Shown: positions 1 to 7,497, counted from the stretch's first letter. The stretch: DNA of 15,015 bases from an uncultured Sulfurimonas sp. (GCA_937914675.1 CALDOC010000495.1:1-15015), one strand, 5' to 3'. Notes: generated by a model from the letters alone, not told the origin. Made by a program: numbers and translations.

Positions 1-995
1 GCCGAGTGAATGCATCAGGTTGTAATACTCAATCTCGTTGTTTATGGCAACGACTTTATTTGCCCCATGCTCTTTGAGTTCCATCGATTTCACAATGTTA
101 TATTCATCATTCGCCGTAGCGACTATAATCATATCGGCGTGAGAGAGTCCCTCCTCTTCATATAAAGTTTTTGAAGAATATATCGAATTGATTACAGTGG
201 CCACCCCTCCGAGTTTTTCTTCCGCAAGTTCACACAATTTTATGTCTTTTTCTATGATTTTGACTTCTATGTCGTTTTCTATAAGAATAGTCGCAATTGC
301 AATTCCCAAGGCTGAAGCTCCGTACACAACGCATCTCTGAATTTTTGTAGGAGTGTCCGTATCCAATATGGATAAAATTTTTCTTACGTCTTCATCGGTT
401 CCAAATAAATAGACAAGGTCATTAGGATAAATTGTCTCATTTTTTTTGGAATATAAAAAAATTTTCCTCTTTCAACTCCAACTATGGCAACGTTTTCATA
501 GTTTGGAGTCAAGGGTTTAACGTTGTTTGAAACACGAACGGAGATAAGTTTAAAGTCCGTATATTTAAATGATTTTACATTGTTTGATTTTGGATATTGT
601 ATCAAAGTGCCTATTGTCTGCGAAGTAATTCTAAGAGGGAAAATTGTTTTATCAATCCCTATCTTTTCTTTTATAGACGTTTTCGCAAAGAATTTATTTT
701 TTAATCGAATAAATTTTCTTTTTATTTTAATGGTGTCATTTGCGATAATGATCGATATTATGTTCGCTTCATCCGTATCTGTAACGGCTATAAACAAATC
801 TATGTTTTTATCTATGATTTTTTTATATGTGGAGGGGTCTTCTATATCGCCTCGTATGGTTAAAATATCCAAACTTTCTTGCAATCTTTCGAGTGCTTCC
901 ACGTTTCTGTCAATTACAATAACGTTATGTCCGACGCTAAGAGTTCTAGCAAGATTGAAACCTACTGTTCCAGCTCCAGCTATTAAGATGTCCAT
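1..995 (-). CDS. trkA: TrkA-like potassium uptake regulator, partial and frameshifted
   Basis: Cytosolic NAD-binding (RCK) regulator of Trk-type K+ channels. The N-terminus has a Rossmann motif GAGTVG (residues 7-12) with an acidic Asp29 at the end of strand 2, then D-L-F-I-A-V-T-D, typical of RCK domains. The uninterrupted frame ends at 384, but homology-like sequence continues in another frame from about 446 to 1. That part reads PNDLVYLFG, then a second Rossmann unit with VVYGASALG and D-M-I-I-V-A-T-A-N-D. The shift lies in a T8 run (A8 on the coding strand, 440-447), and one extra A would restore the frame. The 3' end is outside the window. The start at 995 overlaps the preceding small membrane gene by 13 bases, which suggests cotranscription. 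The family call is firm. Whether the shift is a sequencing error, a mutation or slippage is open. Confidence 0.88.
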
Positions 996-1246
996 TTTGC
1001 GTCTATTTGTTCCAAAAGTTTTGTTTGTTTTTTAGCTTCGTCCAATCGTTTTCTATTTATAGAAAACGCGTCTAAGCCCAAAACAAAAAATAGTGAAACG
1101 ATGATAAAAATGATAGTGAGAAAAATAGAGAAGCCAACGCCAAGGAAGAGAAACGTTTTAAAAATAATCAAAGAGCCAAAGAACATAACAGCCCATGACG
1201 CGCCTAGCAAAAAGCTTATTATTCTATCGAATATATCTTTTTGCAT
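983..1246 (-). CDS. small two-helix membrane protein of unknown function
   Basis: An 87-residue protein that I do not recognise as a named family. It has two hydrophobic segments (about residues 8-29 and 32-58, separated by a Gly-containing turn), then a short charged tail rich in Lys, Arg and Glu that probably lies in the cytosol. It starts 12 bases after the atpB stop, with AGG upstream of the ATG. Its last codons overlap the start of trkA by 13 bases, so it probably belongs to an atpB-orf-trkA transcript. Position next to trkA hints at a membrane or ion-transport role, but nothing in the sequence proves this. Confidence 0.75.
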   Translation of the reverse strand: MQKDIFDRIISFLLGASWAVMFFGSLIIFKTFLFLGVGFSIFLTIIFIIVSLFFVLGLDAFSINRKRLDEAKKQTKLLEQIDAKWTS

Positions 1247-1258
1247 AGTTTAAGAAGC

Positions 1259-1933
1259 CTAGTGTTCTTCAATAGCGACGGCACCACCGAGGTAAACGTA
1301 AGTTAGCATCATGAAAATGAACGCTTGTAAAAACGCCATAAAAGTTAAAAGCGCAAACGGAATCATCGGTAAAACCCAAGGAGCAAGCATTAAAATTACC
1401 ATTAAGAACATATCGTCACCTTTAACGTTTCCGAAAAGACGAAAGCTTAAAGAGACTAATCGAGAAAAGTGAGAGACTATTTCAATTGGAAACATTAACC
1501 AATATAACCACCAAACTGGACCTAAAAAATGTTTAAAGTATTTAAAAAGACCTTGACGGCGGATACCTTCAAAGTTGTAATAAACAAAAACAACAAGAGC
1601 TAGAGTTAGAGGCATTTCCAAAAATCCCGTCGGAGCTTCAAAACCTGGAATAACGCCAATTAAGTTGGCTATACCAACAAAAAGACCGATAGTGGCTACC
1701 AGAGGAAGATAACGACGAGCGGCTTCGGCGCCCATAACGTCCGTTCCCATCTTCAAAACACCGCCGATATAAGCTTCCATAAGGTTTTGAGTGCCTTTTG
1801 GAACTAATTGCAAGTTTGACATAGCGGATTTAACTAACGCTAAAGCAACACCCGCGGATAATAGCATGTGCACTACGAAAATAAAAGTCTTATCATGAGT
1901 AATAAGTCCGAAAAATGTAAATAATTCTGGCAT
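1259..1933 (-). CDS. atpB: F0F1 ATP synthase subunit a
   Basis: Membrane subunit a of the F0 sector, forming the proton half-channels against the c-ring. At 224 residues it is the short bacterial form with five or six hydrophobic helices. The diagnostic helix near residues 155-170 reads SRLVSLSFRLFGN. Arg165 corresponds to the essential arginine (E. coli Arg210). The C-terminal helix includes FLQAFIFMMLTYVYL, also typical. The gene stands apart from other atp genes, as is common in Campylobacterota. A strong ribosome site (AGGGAG, minus strand, about 1941-1946) lies 7-8 bases before the ATG. A minus-strand TATAAT at 1971-1966 suggests its own promoter after rny. Confidence 0.97.
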   Translation of the reverse strand: MPELFTFFGLITHDKTFIFVVHMLLSAGVALALVKSAMSNLQLVPKGTQNLMEAYIGGVLKMGTDVMGAEAARRYLPLVATIGLFVGIANLIGVIPGFEAPTGFLEMPLTLALVVFVYYNFEGIRRQGLFKYFKHFLGPVWWLYWLMFPIEIVSHFSRLVSLSFRLFGNVKGDDMFLMVILMLAPWVLPMIPFALLTFMAFLQAFIFMMLTYVYLGGAVAIEEH

Positions 1934-1965
1934 AGAATAACTCCCTTTCTAAAATAAATTACGGA

Positions 1966-1971
1966 ATTATA
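1966..1971 (-). promoter_or_regulatory. candidate -10 box for atpB
   Basis: The minus strand reads TATAAT here, about 33 bases upstream of the atpB start codon, leaving a leader of roughly 25 bases that contains the AGGGAG ribosome site. No clear -35 hexamer is visible. That is usual for Campylobacterota sigma-70 promoters, where the -10 box sits in AT-rich DNA. Inferred from sequence only. Confidence 0.5.
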
Positions 1972-1975
1972 TTCA

Positions 1976-2010
1976 AAGTTGCATTAAACTATAATAAATC
2001 TAAGCAACTT
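1976..2010 (-). terminator. candidate hairpin at the 3' end of rny
   Basis: AAGTTGC (1976-1982) pairs with GCAACTT (2004-2010). The inner bases TTA/TAA can extend the stem with one bulged T, leaving a loop of about 14 bases. It overlaps the rny stop codon and lies just upstream of the atpB -10 box. There is no following U tract, so a classical intrinsic terminator is doubtful; it may be an RNA 3'-end or processing structure. Confidence 0.3.
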
Positions 2011-3580
2011 ATCTTGCGAATTCTACGGCTCTACTCTCTCTAATAACATTGACTTTAATGTCACCGGGGTACTGAACTCTCTCTTCTATCTCTTTTGCGA
2101 TTTCTCTCGCCAATAAAACAGATTCGTCGTCATTAATTAGCGTAGCGTTTACTATGACTCTTACTTCACGACCCGCGTTTATCGCGTAAGCTTGTCTAAC
2201 TCCCGTATGAGAAGAAGCTATGTCTTCTATCTCCGTCACGCGTTTTAAGAAACTTTCCAAGACCTCCCGTCTAGCGCCGGGACGAGCGGCCGAAAGCGCG
2301 TCTGCCGCGCAAACCGCGCCACACTCCACGCTATTAATCTCTTGTTGTCCATGATGAGCGTATATCGCGTTAATAACGACGCTACTTTCATTGTAACGGC
2401 TACAGATTTCCGCTCCTAAATCAACATGGTTGCCATCATGATCATGAGTGAGAGCTTTGCCTATGTCATGCAAGAGACCGGCCCTCTTGGCAAGTATTGG
2501 ATCACCACCCATTTCAGAGGCCATAATGCCGGCTAAATGAGCGACCTCCAATGTATGAGCTAGAGCGTTTTGCCCATAACTAGCTCTATATCTTAGGCGG
2601 CCAATAAGTTTCATAAGTTCTGGATGCATGACTCCTATGTTCATATCCGCGATAAGTTCTTCACCCTCCGCTAATATTCCAGCTTCAAATTCATCTGAAA
2701 CTTTTTTGTATATTTCTTCTATTCGAGCGGGTTGAATTCTTCCATCTTCTATAAGCAGTTGCAACGTTTTAGTGGCGATGGATCGTCGATAAAGATTAAA
2801 ACTACTCACTAAAATGGCGTTTGGAGTATCGTCTATGACTATGTCTACTCCTAAAAGAGTTTCTAGGGCTTTTATGTTGCGGCCCTCTTTGCCAATTATG
2901 CGACCTTTTAATTCGTCATTTTCTAAATGAACCAGATTTGTCAATCTCTCAGACGCGAATTCTCCAGCAAAACGGCTTGTAGCTTGAGCCAAAATAAAGT
3001 TTGCTTTTTTCTCGCCCTCTTCTTTTGCTTCATTTTCATAGCGTCTCACTATATGCGATATTTCCGCGCGAGACTTCTCTTCAACATTTTGAAGTAAAAG
3101 AGTTTTCGCTTCTTCGGTAGTCATTCCAGCGCTATGCTCAATAGAGTGCATGGCTTCATCTAATTTTTGTTCATATCGTTCTTTTAGCGTATTTAAAGAT
3201 TTTTCATTTCTCTCAAAATTAAGCTTTGCCGATTTTATAACGCTATTGTCAGATTGAATTTTTTTCTCCTCAATCTCTCTATATCGCTTAAAACTCTCTT
3301 CATCTCTGATTAAGTTGTCTTCTCTTTGATGTAAATCGGCTTTCGCTCTCTCTTTGGCGCTTTCATATTGGTTTTTCGCTTGAAGTTCTATCTCTTTAGA
3401 TTTAATGTGGGCGCGTTCCAATAGAGTTTGAGCTTCATTTTCAATAGCTTTCGCTTTGGCTTTTGCTTGTTGAACGTATACTTCAAAATTTGCGGCAGTG
3501 ATTTTTTTCGAAATGAAGAACCCTACGACACCACTAAACGTGGCTATAGAGCCACCTAGTAGCAGTTCATTTAACATCAT
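2009..3580 (-). CDS. rny: ribonuclease Y
   Basis: Membrane-anchored endoribonuclease that initiates mRNA decay in bacteria lacking RNase E. The 523 residues match the family's usual length. In order they show an N-terminal membrane helix (about residues 5-24), a long charged coiled coil (about 30-200), and a KH RNA-binding domain with GRIIGKEGRNIKALE at 226-240. An HD phosphohydrolase domain follows, with His-Asp at 371-372 (LLHDIGKALTHD) and downstream YAHHG, the metal-binding His/Asp set expected for activity. The ATG follows the stop codon of the cyclo-ligase gene directly (TAAATG), with the ribosome site AAAGGA inside that gene's last codons, so the two are translationally linked. A second ATG immediately follows the first; either may be used. 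Confidence 0.97.
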   Translation of the reverse strand: MMLNELLLGGSIATFSGVVGFFISKKITAANFEVYVQQAKAKAKAIENEAQTLLERAHIKSKEIELQAKNQYESAKERAKADLHQREDNLIRDEESFKRYREIEEKKIQSDNSVIKSAKLNFERNEKSLNTLKERYEQKLDEAMHSIEHSAGMTTEEAKTLLLQNVEEKSRAEISHIVRRYENEAKEEGEKKANFILAQATSRFAGEFASERLTNLVHLENDELKGRIIGKEGRNIKALETLLGVDIVIDDTPNAILVSSFNLYRRSIATKTLQLLIEDGRIQPARIEEIYKKVSDEFEAGILAEGEELIADMNIGVMHPELMKLIGRLRYRASYGQNALAHTLEVAHLAGIMASEMGGDPILAKRAGLLHDIGKALTHDHDGNHVDLGAEICSRYNESSVVINAIYAHHGQQEINSVECGAVCAADALSAARPGARREVLESFLKRVTEIEDIASSHTGVRQAYAINAGREVRVIVNATLINDDESVLLAREIAKEIEERVQYPGDIKVNVIRESRAVEFAR

Positions 3581-4153
3581 TTATTTCCTTTTTATAACTC
3601 TTTTACTCTTAGTAAGCTTTAAAGTTGGCGTTAATAGTAAATCACAAGTGATGTCATAATCATCACATAACAACTCTTTCGTGTAACAAAATTCTTCTTG
3701 TAAAAAAATAGTGTAAGGTCTCTTTTTTAATTTTTCAAAGAAACGATCATACATTCCTCTTCCAAAACCTATTCTTTGTAAGTTACCATCAACGCCAACA
3801 ACGGGCACTATCGCTATATCAACTTTATTAATATTTCTATGTGTATTTCCAGCTTCTAAAATACCAAATTTTTTTTTCTTAAGTGGTAATCTAAATGGTA
3901 CCATTTTAAAACTTTCACCTTCCATAAACGGAATATATACATCGCAAACCTGTCTCATTTTAAAGAGAGTTTTTTTTATATTTGGTTCCATTGGCAGTGG
4001 GTAATAAAATAAAATTTTAGAATTTTTTATATTTTTCAACTCCAAGATAAGTTGCTTATTTAACAAATAATTCTTATATAATTTATTATGATTGGAACTG
4101 TTTTTAAGTCTTTCTAAACATTTTTTTCTAAATGCCGTCTTTGTAAGAGTCAT
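3581..4153 (-). CDS. 5-formyltetrahydrofolate cyclo-ligase
   Basis: ATP-dependent conversion of 5-formyl-THF to 5,10-methenyl-THF, a folate salvage step in the cytosol. At 190 residues it has the family's usual length. The N-terminus is Lys/Arg-rich (TAFRKKCLERLK), as in the nucleotide-binding start of the family. The signature GFGRGMYDRFF (129-139) corresponds to the conserved G-x-G-x-G-Y-Y-D-R/K loop, with Met replacing the first Tyr, and it follows IAIVPVVGVD, also typical. It is the first gene of a transcript with rny. The gene is more AT-rich than its neighbours and rich in Lys and Asn. A minus-strand -10-like TAAAAT lies about 30 bases upstream. Confidence 0.92.
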   Translation of the reverse strand: MTLTKTAFRKKCLERLKNSSNHNKLYKNYLLNKQLILELKNIKNSKILFYYPLPMEPNIKKTLFKMRQVCDVYIPFMEGESFKMVPFRLPLKKKKFGILEAGNTHRNINKVDIAIVPVVGVDGNLQRIGFGRGMYDRFFEKLKKRPYTIFLQEEFCYTKELLCDDYDITCDLLLTPTLKLTKSKRVIKRK

Positions 4154-4169
4154 ATTAAATCTTTGTGGC

Positions 4170-4175
4170 TATAAT
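4170..4175 (+). promoter_or_regulatory. candidate -10 box for the TlpA-ftsY operon
   Basis: A perfect TATAAT on the plus strand, 46 bases before the ATG of the lipoprotein gene, in an AT-rich divergent intergenic region of 67 bases. An AAGG at 4205-4208 could serve as ribosome site, although its spacing of 12 bases is long. On the opposite strand TAAAAT (4188-4183) may serve the divergent cyclo-ligase gene. Confidence 0.5.
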
Positions 4176-4220
4176 TTCACACATTTTACATTAAAACACA
4201 TTTAAAGGTACCTAAACGTC

Positions 4221-4811
4221 ATGCTAAAAAACACAATTTTATCAAGCTTATTAGTATTTTCACTATTTTTGCAAGCTTGCTCAAAAGAAAAAAAAGAATC
4301 AAACAACGAAAGTTTAACCGCTAGCAACATTGCAAAAGCGAATAGCGTTATGAGTAAAAATGAATACGTCCTCACCGGTCTTGATGGCAAACTTTACACC
4401 GTAACGAAAGAGCTGAACGGCTATAGCGTGGCTGGGACAAAAGGAAAAGTCGTAATTTTTGACATATTTGCGACTTGGTGCCCACCTTGTAGAGCGACCG
4501 CGCCACACTTAAACTCTTTGCAAAAAAAATATAAAGACGACTTGCTCGTCATAGGCGTCACGATAGAAAGCGATCTTCCAAATGATAAACTCAAAGAGTT
4601 TAGAAATCAATACGAAGCTCAATACGCGCTCGTAAATTCTGATCAAAACCGTAGATTGGTTAATTCAATCACTTCAAGCTTAAACCTTGGTGAACAGTAC
4701 CCAATCCCAATCATGGTTTTGTACAAAGATGGCGAAATCATTAAACATTACCTTGGACTCGTTGAAGAAGAATTTGTTGAGAGCGACATAAAGCTAGCGT
4801 TAGGAAAATAG
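4221..4811 (+). CDS. TlpA/ResA-like thioredoxin-fold lipoprotein
   Basis: Probable periplasmic, membrane-anchored thiol-disulfide oxidoreductase. The N-terminus is a lipoprotein signal: Lys3, a hydrophobic stretch, and the lipobox FLQAC with Cys20 as the lipidation site, followed by a charged linker. The thioredoxin-like domain runs from about residue 50 to the end, with the active site WCPPC (Cys87, Cys90) in FATWCPPCRATAP and the PIPIMVLYKDGE strand near the C-terminus, where the cis-Pro lies. The WCPPC and the domain length fit the TlpA/ResA/CcmG group, involved in cytochrome c maturation or disulfide reduction. The exact substrate cannot be told. The stop codon TAG is directly followed by the ATG of ftsY, so the genes form an operon. 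Confidence 0.9.
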   Translation: MLKNTILSSLLVFSLFLQACSKEKKESNNESLTASNIAKANSVMSKNEYVLTGLDGKLYTVTKELNGYSVAGTKGKVVIFDIFATWCPPCRATAPHLNSLQKKYKDDLLVIGVTIESDLPNDKLKEFRNQYEAQYALVNSDQNRRLVNSITSSLNLGEQYPIPIMVLYKDGEIIKHYLGLVEEEFVESDIKLALGK

Positions 4812-5921
4812 ATGACAGATTGGTTTAAAGAGTCACTCAGCAAAACAGTTGAAGCGATTAAAACGGTTGCTCCAAAAAAGAAAATATACTTTACGAAAGA
4901 TGAACTAGAAGCGATACTTCTTGAAGCCGACGTTGAATACGCTTTAGTGGAAATAATTTTAGAACAAACTTATCAAGAGAAAATCGACCGTGAGATCCTT
5001 CGTTCAAAACTTTTGGCGACGCTCGCTTGGACAAAGTATAAAGAGCCTGAGTATACGGCTCCTTTTGTAGAGCTTATCGTAGGCGTGAATGGCGCTGGAA
5101 AAACAACAACGATTTCAAAGTTGGCTCAGAGATATAAGAGCGAAGGGAAAAAGGTAATACTTGGGGCTGGGGACACTTTTAGAGCCGCCGCGATTGAACA
5201 ACTCACATTATGGTCAAAAAGACTTGAAATCCCAATCATCGCGTCTAAACAAGGTCATGATTCGTCAGCTGTGGCGTATGACACCATAGACTCCGCCAAG
5301 TCAAAAGGATTTGACAACGTTATCATAGACACCGCGGGACGTCTACACACTCAAACAAACCTTGCAAATGAGCTTAAAAAGATAAAACTAATCTGTAACA
5401 AATCTCATAATGGCGCTCCACATAGAACAATCCTCATAATTGATGGGACGCAAGGAAACTCGGCTATCGTTCAAGCGAAAGCTTTTAAAGAGATGATAGG
5501 AATAGACGGAGTAATCATAACAAAGTTGGATGGAACGCCTAAAGGCGGTAGCGTGTTTAGCATCGCCTACGCATTAGAAATACCTATTCTTTACATTGGA
5601 ATAGGAGAGCAACCTGAGGATTTAATTCCATTTAACAAATATGAATTTGTCGATGGCTTGCTTGATTCTCTATTTTTGGACCAAGAAGAAGCGATGATTT
5701 CAAAGGCTCAAACCGCTAAACCAGAAGTGATTGCAGTTGAGGAAAAAATAAAACAAGTGATTACGACTCATGACGAAGAGGCTTTAAGAAAATTTTTAAA
5801 AGATGAAAGACTTCTCGTGGTTAAAAAAATCTCTAGCAATAAAATATTAGTGAATTACGCTAATACTCCCGTAGATACGCACATAGAATATAAAAACAAT
5901 AAATGGTCATACTCTAATTAA
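4812..5921 (+). CDS. ftsY: signal recognition particle receptor FtsY
   Basis: SRP-family GTPase that docks the SRP-ribosome complex at the inner membrane. There is almost no acidic A domain; a short amphipathic start (residues 1-20) leads into the four-helix N domain (about 25-80). The G domain has GVNGAGKTTT (91-100), DTFRAAAIEQL (121-131, typical of FtsY), DTAGR (173-177) and TKLDG (237-241), followed by the closing GIGEQPEDLIPF. The NG core normally ends near FVDGLLDSLF (about 288), but here about 80 further residues follow that I cannot assign. The start abuts the lipoprotein stop (TAGATG). The 3' end overlaps the convergent response regulator by 8 bases. Confidence 0.95.
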   Translation: MTDWFKESLSKTVEAIKTVAPKKKIYFTKDELEAILLEADVEYALVEIILEQTYQEKIDREILRSKLLATLAWTKYKEPEYTAPFVELIVGVNGAGKTTTISKLAQRYKSEGKKVILGAGDTFRAAAIEQLTLWSKRLEIPIIASKQGHDSSAVAYDTIDSAKSKGFDNVIIDTAGRLHTQTNLANELKKIKLICNKSHNGAPHRTILIIDGTQGNSAIVQAKAFKEMIGIDGVIITKLDGTPKGGSVFSIAYALEIPILYIGIGEQPEDLIPFNKYEFVDGLLDSLFLDQEEAMISKAQTAKPEVIAVEEKIKQVITTHDEEALRKFLKDERLLVVKKISSNKILVNYANTPVDTHIEYKNNKWSYSN

Positions 5922-6654
5922 TGTTTGTGAATCTGTATCCGACTGAATATATGCTTTCTAAGAAATAATCTGGCAATTTTTTTCTTAGTTTAGATACCAA
6001 TTTTCTAATATTTGAAGCGTCCACGCTTTCATTAATGGATTTGTAATAATTAACGATTTCTTCATTTGAATATATTTTGCCAACTTCCGTAGAAAGAAAA
6101 TTCATAAATAATATCTCATATTTCGTTAAATATACATTTTTACCATTATCATGCAAAGACATGTTTTTTCTATCATAAACGCAAGCGCCTCCACATTTAA
6201 CCAAGTCTTGAGGATCTAGAAGTTTACTCTTGTTTCCTTGAACGATTGACTTAGAAGATACCAATAAAACTCTTAACAGTTCTTCAAAATTGATAGGCTT
6301 TTTAATAAACTGTTCTATTCCTAAATTAATTAAAGATAGCAAATATCCAGATTCGTCATGCGCCGATATAACTATTATTTTTTGAAGTGGATTTATTTTA
6401 TATATCTGCCTAGTAAGTTCAACTCCATCCATTATTGGCATTCTTATGTCTGTTAACACTATATGAAAAGATTGCGCCGCGTTAATTTTCTCTTTGTATA
6501 GAGTCAACGCCTCTACCCCATTTTTGACGCAATCAACATGGCCAAAAAAATTTTTTAATATGTCGCCAATATTTTCTCTTAAGTCGTCATAATCTTCTAC
6601 CAAAAGTATCGATAAGTTTTTCGCATATATAAGCAGCTCTTGAGAGTTTTTCAT
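5914..6654 (-). CDS. OmpR-like response regulator (orphan)
   Basis: Two-component DNA-binding regulator of 246 residues. The receiver domain (about 14-130) has acidic Glu20/Asp21, the phospho-acceptor Asp69 in VLTDIRMPIMDG, Ser97 in VISAHD and Lys119 in FIKKP. A linker with Cys154 and Cys158 (KCGGACVYD) leads to a winged-helix domain (about 150-246) with LTKYEILFMNFL, the helix with ASNIRKLVSKLRKKL and the closing wing IYSVGYRF. No kinase gene is adjacent, so the partner is unknown. It is transcribed divergently from thiS across 107 bases and converges on ftsY with an 8-base overlap. Confidence 0.93.
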   Translation of the reverse strand: MKNSQELLIYAKNLSILLVEDYDDLRENIGDILKNFFGHVDCVKNGVEALTLYKEKINAAQSFHIVLTDIRMPIMDGVELTRQIYKINPLQKIIVISAHDESGYLLSLINLGIEQFIKKPINFEELLRVLLVSSKSIVQGNKSKLLDPQDLVKCGGACVYDRKNMSLHDNGKNVYLTKYEILFMNFLSTEVGKIYSNEEIVNYYKSINESVDASNIRKLVSKLRKKLPDYFLESIYSVGYRFTNIN

Positions 6655-6704
6655 TTTTTCACTTTATTTTCTGATCTTATAGGCAAGTATATCTAAGTAT
6701 TAGT

Positions 6705-6721
6705 TATTTATTCAATAAATA
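6705..6721. promoter_or_regulatory. 17-base AT palindrome between divergent genes
   Basis: TATTTATT, a central C, then AATAAATA: a perfect inverted repeat in the divergent region between the response regulator and thiS. It lies just upstream of a TACAAT box for thiS, so a protein bound here could affect both genes. It could also be chance in AT-rich DNA. Confidence 0.35.
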
Positions 6722-6725
6722 TTGA

Positions 6726-6731
6726 TACAAT
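6726..6731 (+). promoter_or_regulatory. candidate -10 box for thiS
   Basis: TACAAT on the plus strand, 36 bases before the thiS ATG, leaving a leader of about 24 bases with a weak purine-rich ribosome site (AAAGAGAAAA). The 17-base palindrome sits directly upstream. No clear -35 box is seen. Confidence 0.4.
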
Positions 6732-6761
6732 TTCTAAAATTAATATCCAAAAAGAGAAAAA

Positions 6762-6962
6762 ATGATTGTTATTGTAAATGGTGAAATAAAAGAATTTGAT
6801 GATAATATAACATTATTCGTTTTATTAGAAAAATTGTCTTTGGTTGGAAAAGTTATGGCTGCGGCGGTAAATATGGAAATTGTCAAGCAAGACAACTGGG
6901 AAAATCATATTTTGAATAATCAAGACAAAGTTGAATTACTTGATTTTGTTGGTGGTGGTTGA
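6762..6962 (+). CDS. thiS: sulfur carrier protein ThiS
   Basis: A 66-residue ubiquitin-like (beta-grasp) sulfur carrier for the thiazole ring of thiamine. It begins IVIVNGEIKEF, has the central AAAVNMEIV strand and ends in VGGG; the terminal Gly-Gly is where adenylation and the thiocarboxylate form. Length and ending fit ThiS better than MoaD, which is longer. It stands alone, with no thiG or thiH visible. A ThiF/MoeB-like enzyme lies about 2.6 kb downstream on the same strand and could activate it. The stop codon abuts the acpS stop of the opposite strand with no spacer. Confidence 0.9.
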   Translation: MIVIVNGEIKEFDDNITLFVLLEKLSLVGKVMAAAVNMEIVKQDNWENHILNNQDKVELLDFVGGG

Positions 6963-7313
6963 TTAAAAAGTTTCTATCGCTACAACCGCTATGGCGTACT
7001 CTCCATCATGAGTAATTGACGCGCTTACGCTCTTTACGTTGAATTTCTCAATAATTTTTGAAGACAATTCGATGATCGGAGCCCCTTTTTTAGTTTTTGA
7101 AATTTTTATGTCGTAAAAGCCGCACTCAGTTCCGATTCCAACGCCTAGAGCCTTAGAACATGCCTCTTTTACCGCCCAAAAACCCGCTGCGGTTTTATGA
7201 TTTTTAACAAGATCCATCTCTTCGCCAACGAGAAATTTTTGAAGACCCTTATCTCCAAATCGCTCCATCAAACGATGCATGCGAGACGTTTTAATTAAAT
7301 CTATCCCTATCAT
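6963..7313 (-). CDS. acpS: holo-[acyl-carrier-protein] synthase
   Basis: Transfers 4'-phosphopantetheine from CoA to apo-ACP for fatty-acid synthesis. At 116 residues it has the usual AcpS length. It starts MIGIDLI, with Asp5 as a metal ligand, and has the family motif FWAVKEACSKALG with Glu50 as the second ligand, then GIG and the C-terminal SITHDGEYAIAVVA strand. No good ribosome site precedes the ATG, but a minus-strand reading frame ends directly before it (TAAATG), so translation may be coupled to an upstream small gene. It converges on thiS without any gap. Confidence 0.95.
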   Translation of the reverse strand: MIGIDLIKTSRMHRLMERFGDKGLQKFLVGEEMDLVKNHKTAAGFWAVKEACSKALGVGIGTECGFYDIKISKTKKGAPIIELSSKIIEKFNVKSVSASITHDGEYAIAVVAIETF

Positions 7314-7497
7314 TTATCGTATGACAAATTTTGAATCTCTTAGTAACATAAACTTGTTCCTTTTCTCTATATTTTCAAATATTATAGCTAAAATAGCCAT
7401 TATTTTTGTAGTTTCGCTTTTAGCGTCACTAACTTTTTTTTCTAAGTTTATTTGGATAAAAATTAGTATTAAGTCGTTTTTGGTAAAATGTTACCAT
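7314..7497 (-). pseudogene. possible small frameshifted gene upstream of acpS
   Basis: This stretch of about 200 bases has no clear gene. On the minus strand a frame opens with ATG at 7497 (MVTFYQKRLN...) and stops at TAG just after an A8 run (7434-7441). Removing one A gives a continuous 60-residue product ending IFENIEKRNKFMLLRDSKFVIR, whose TAA abuts the acpS ATG. The composition (mixed charged and hydrophobic, Lys/Glu-rich) looks more protein-like than the Phe/Ile-rich frame on the other strand. I see no ribosome site and do not recognise the product. It may be a real small gene with an indel, a relic, or chance. Confidence 0.3.
7481..7496 (+). promoter_or_regulatory. palindrome covering the candidate metX -10 box
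   Basis: TGGTAA-AATG-TTACCA is a perfect 6-base inverted repeat with a 4-base centre. The TAAAAT within it (7484-7489) has the right distance from the metX start (leader of about 23 bases) to be the -10 box. A repressor bound here would block the promoter, so this is a plausible operator for the metX operon. No known consensus is matched. Confidence 0.4.

Noticed and set aside
523..1035. 170-residue plus-strand frame
   Set aside because: It lies opposite trkA and the small membrane gene, shows no domain, and the minus strand has clear family motifs.
4202..4508. Minus-strand frames opposite the lipoprotein gene
   Set aside because: Short frames antisense to the lipobox and WCPPC coding region, with no family features.
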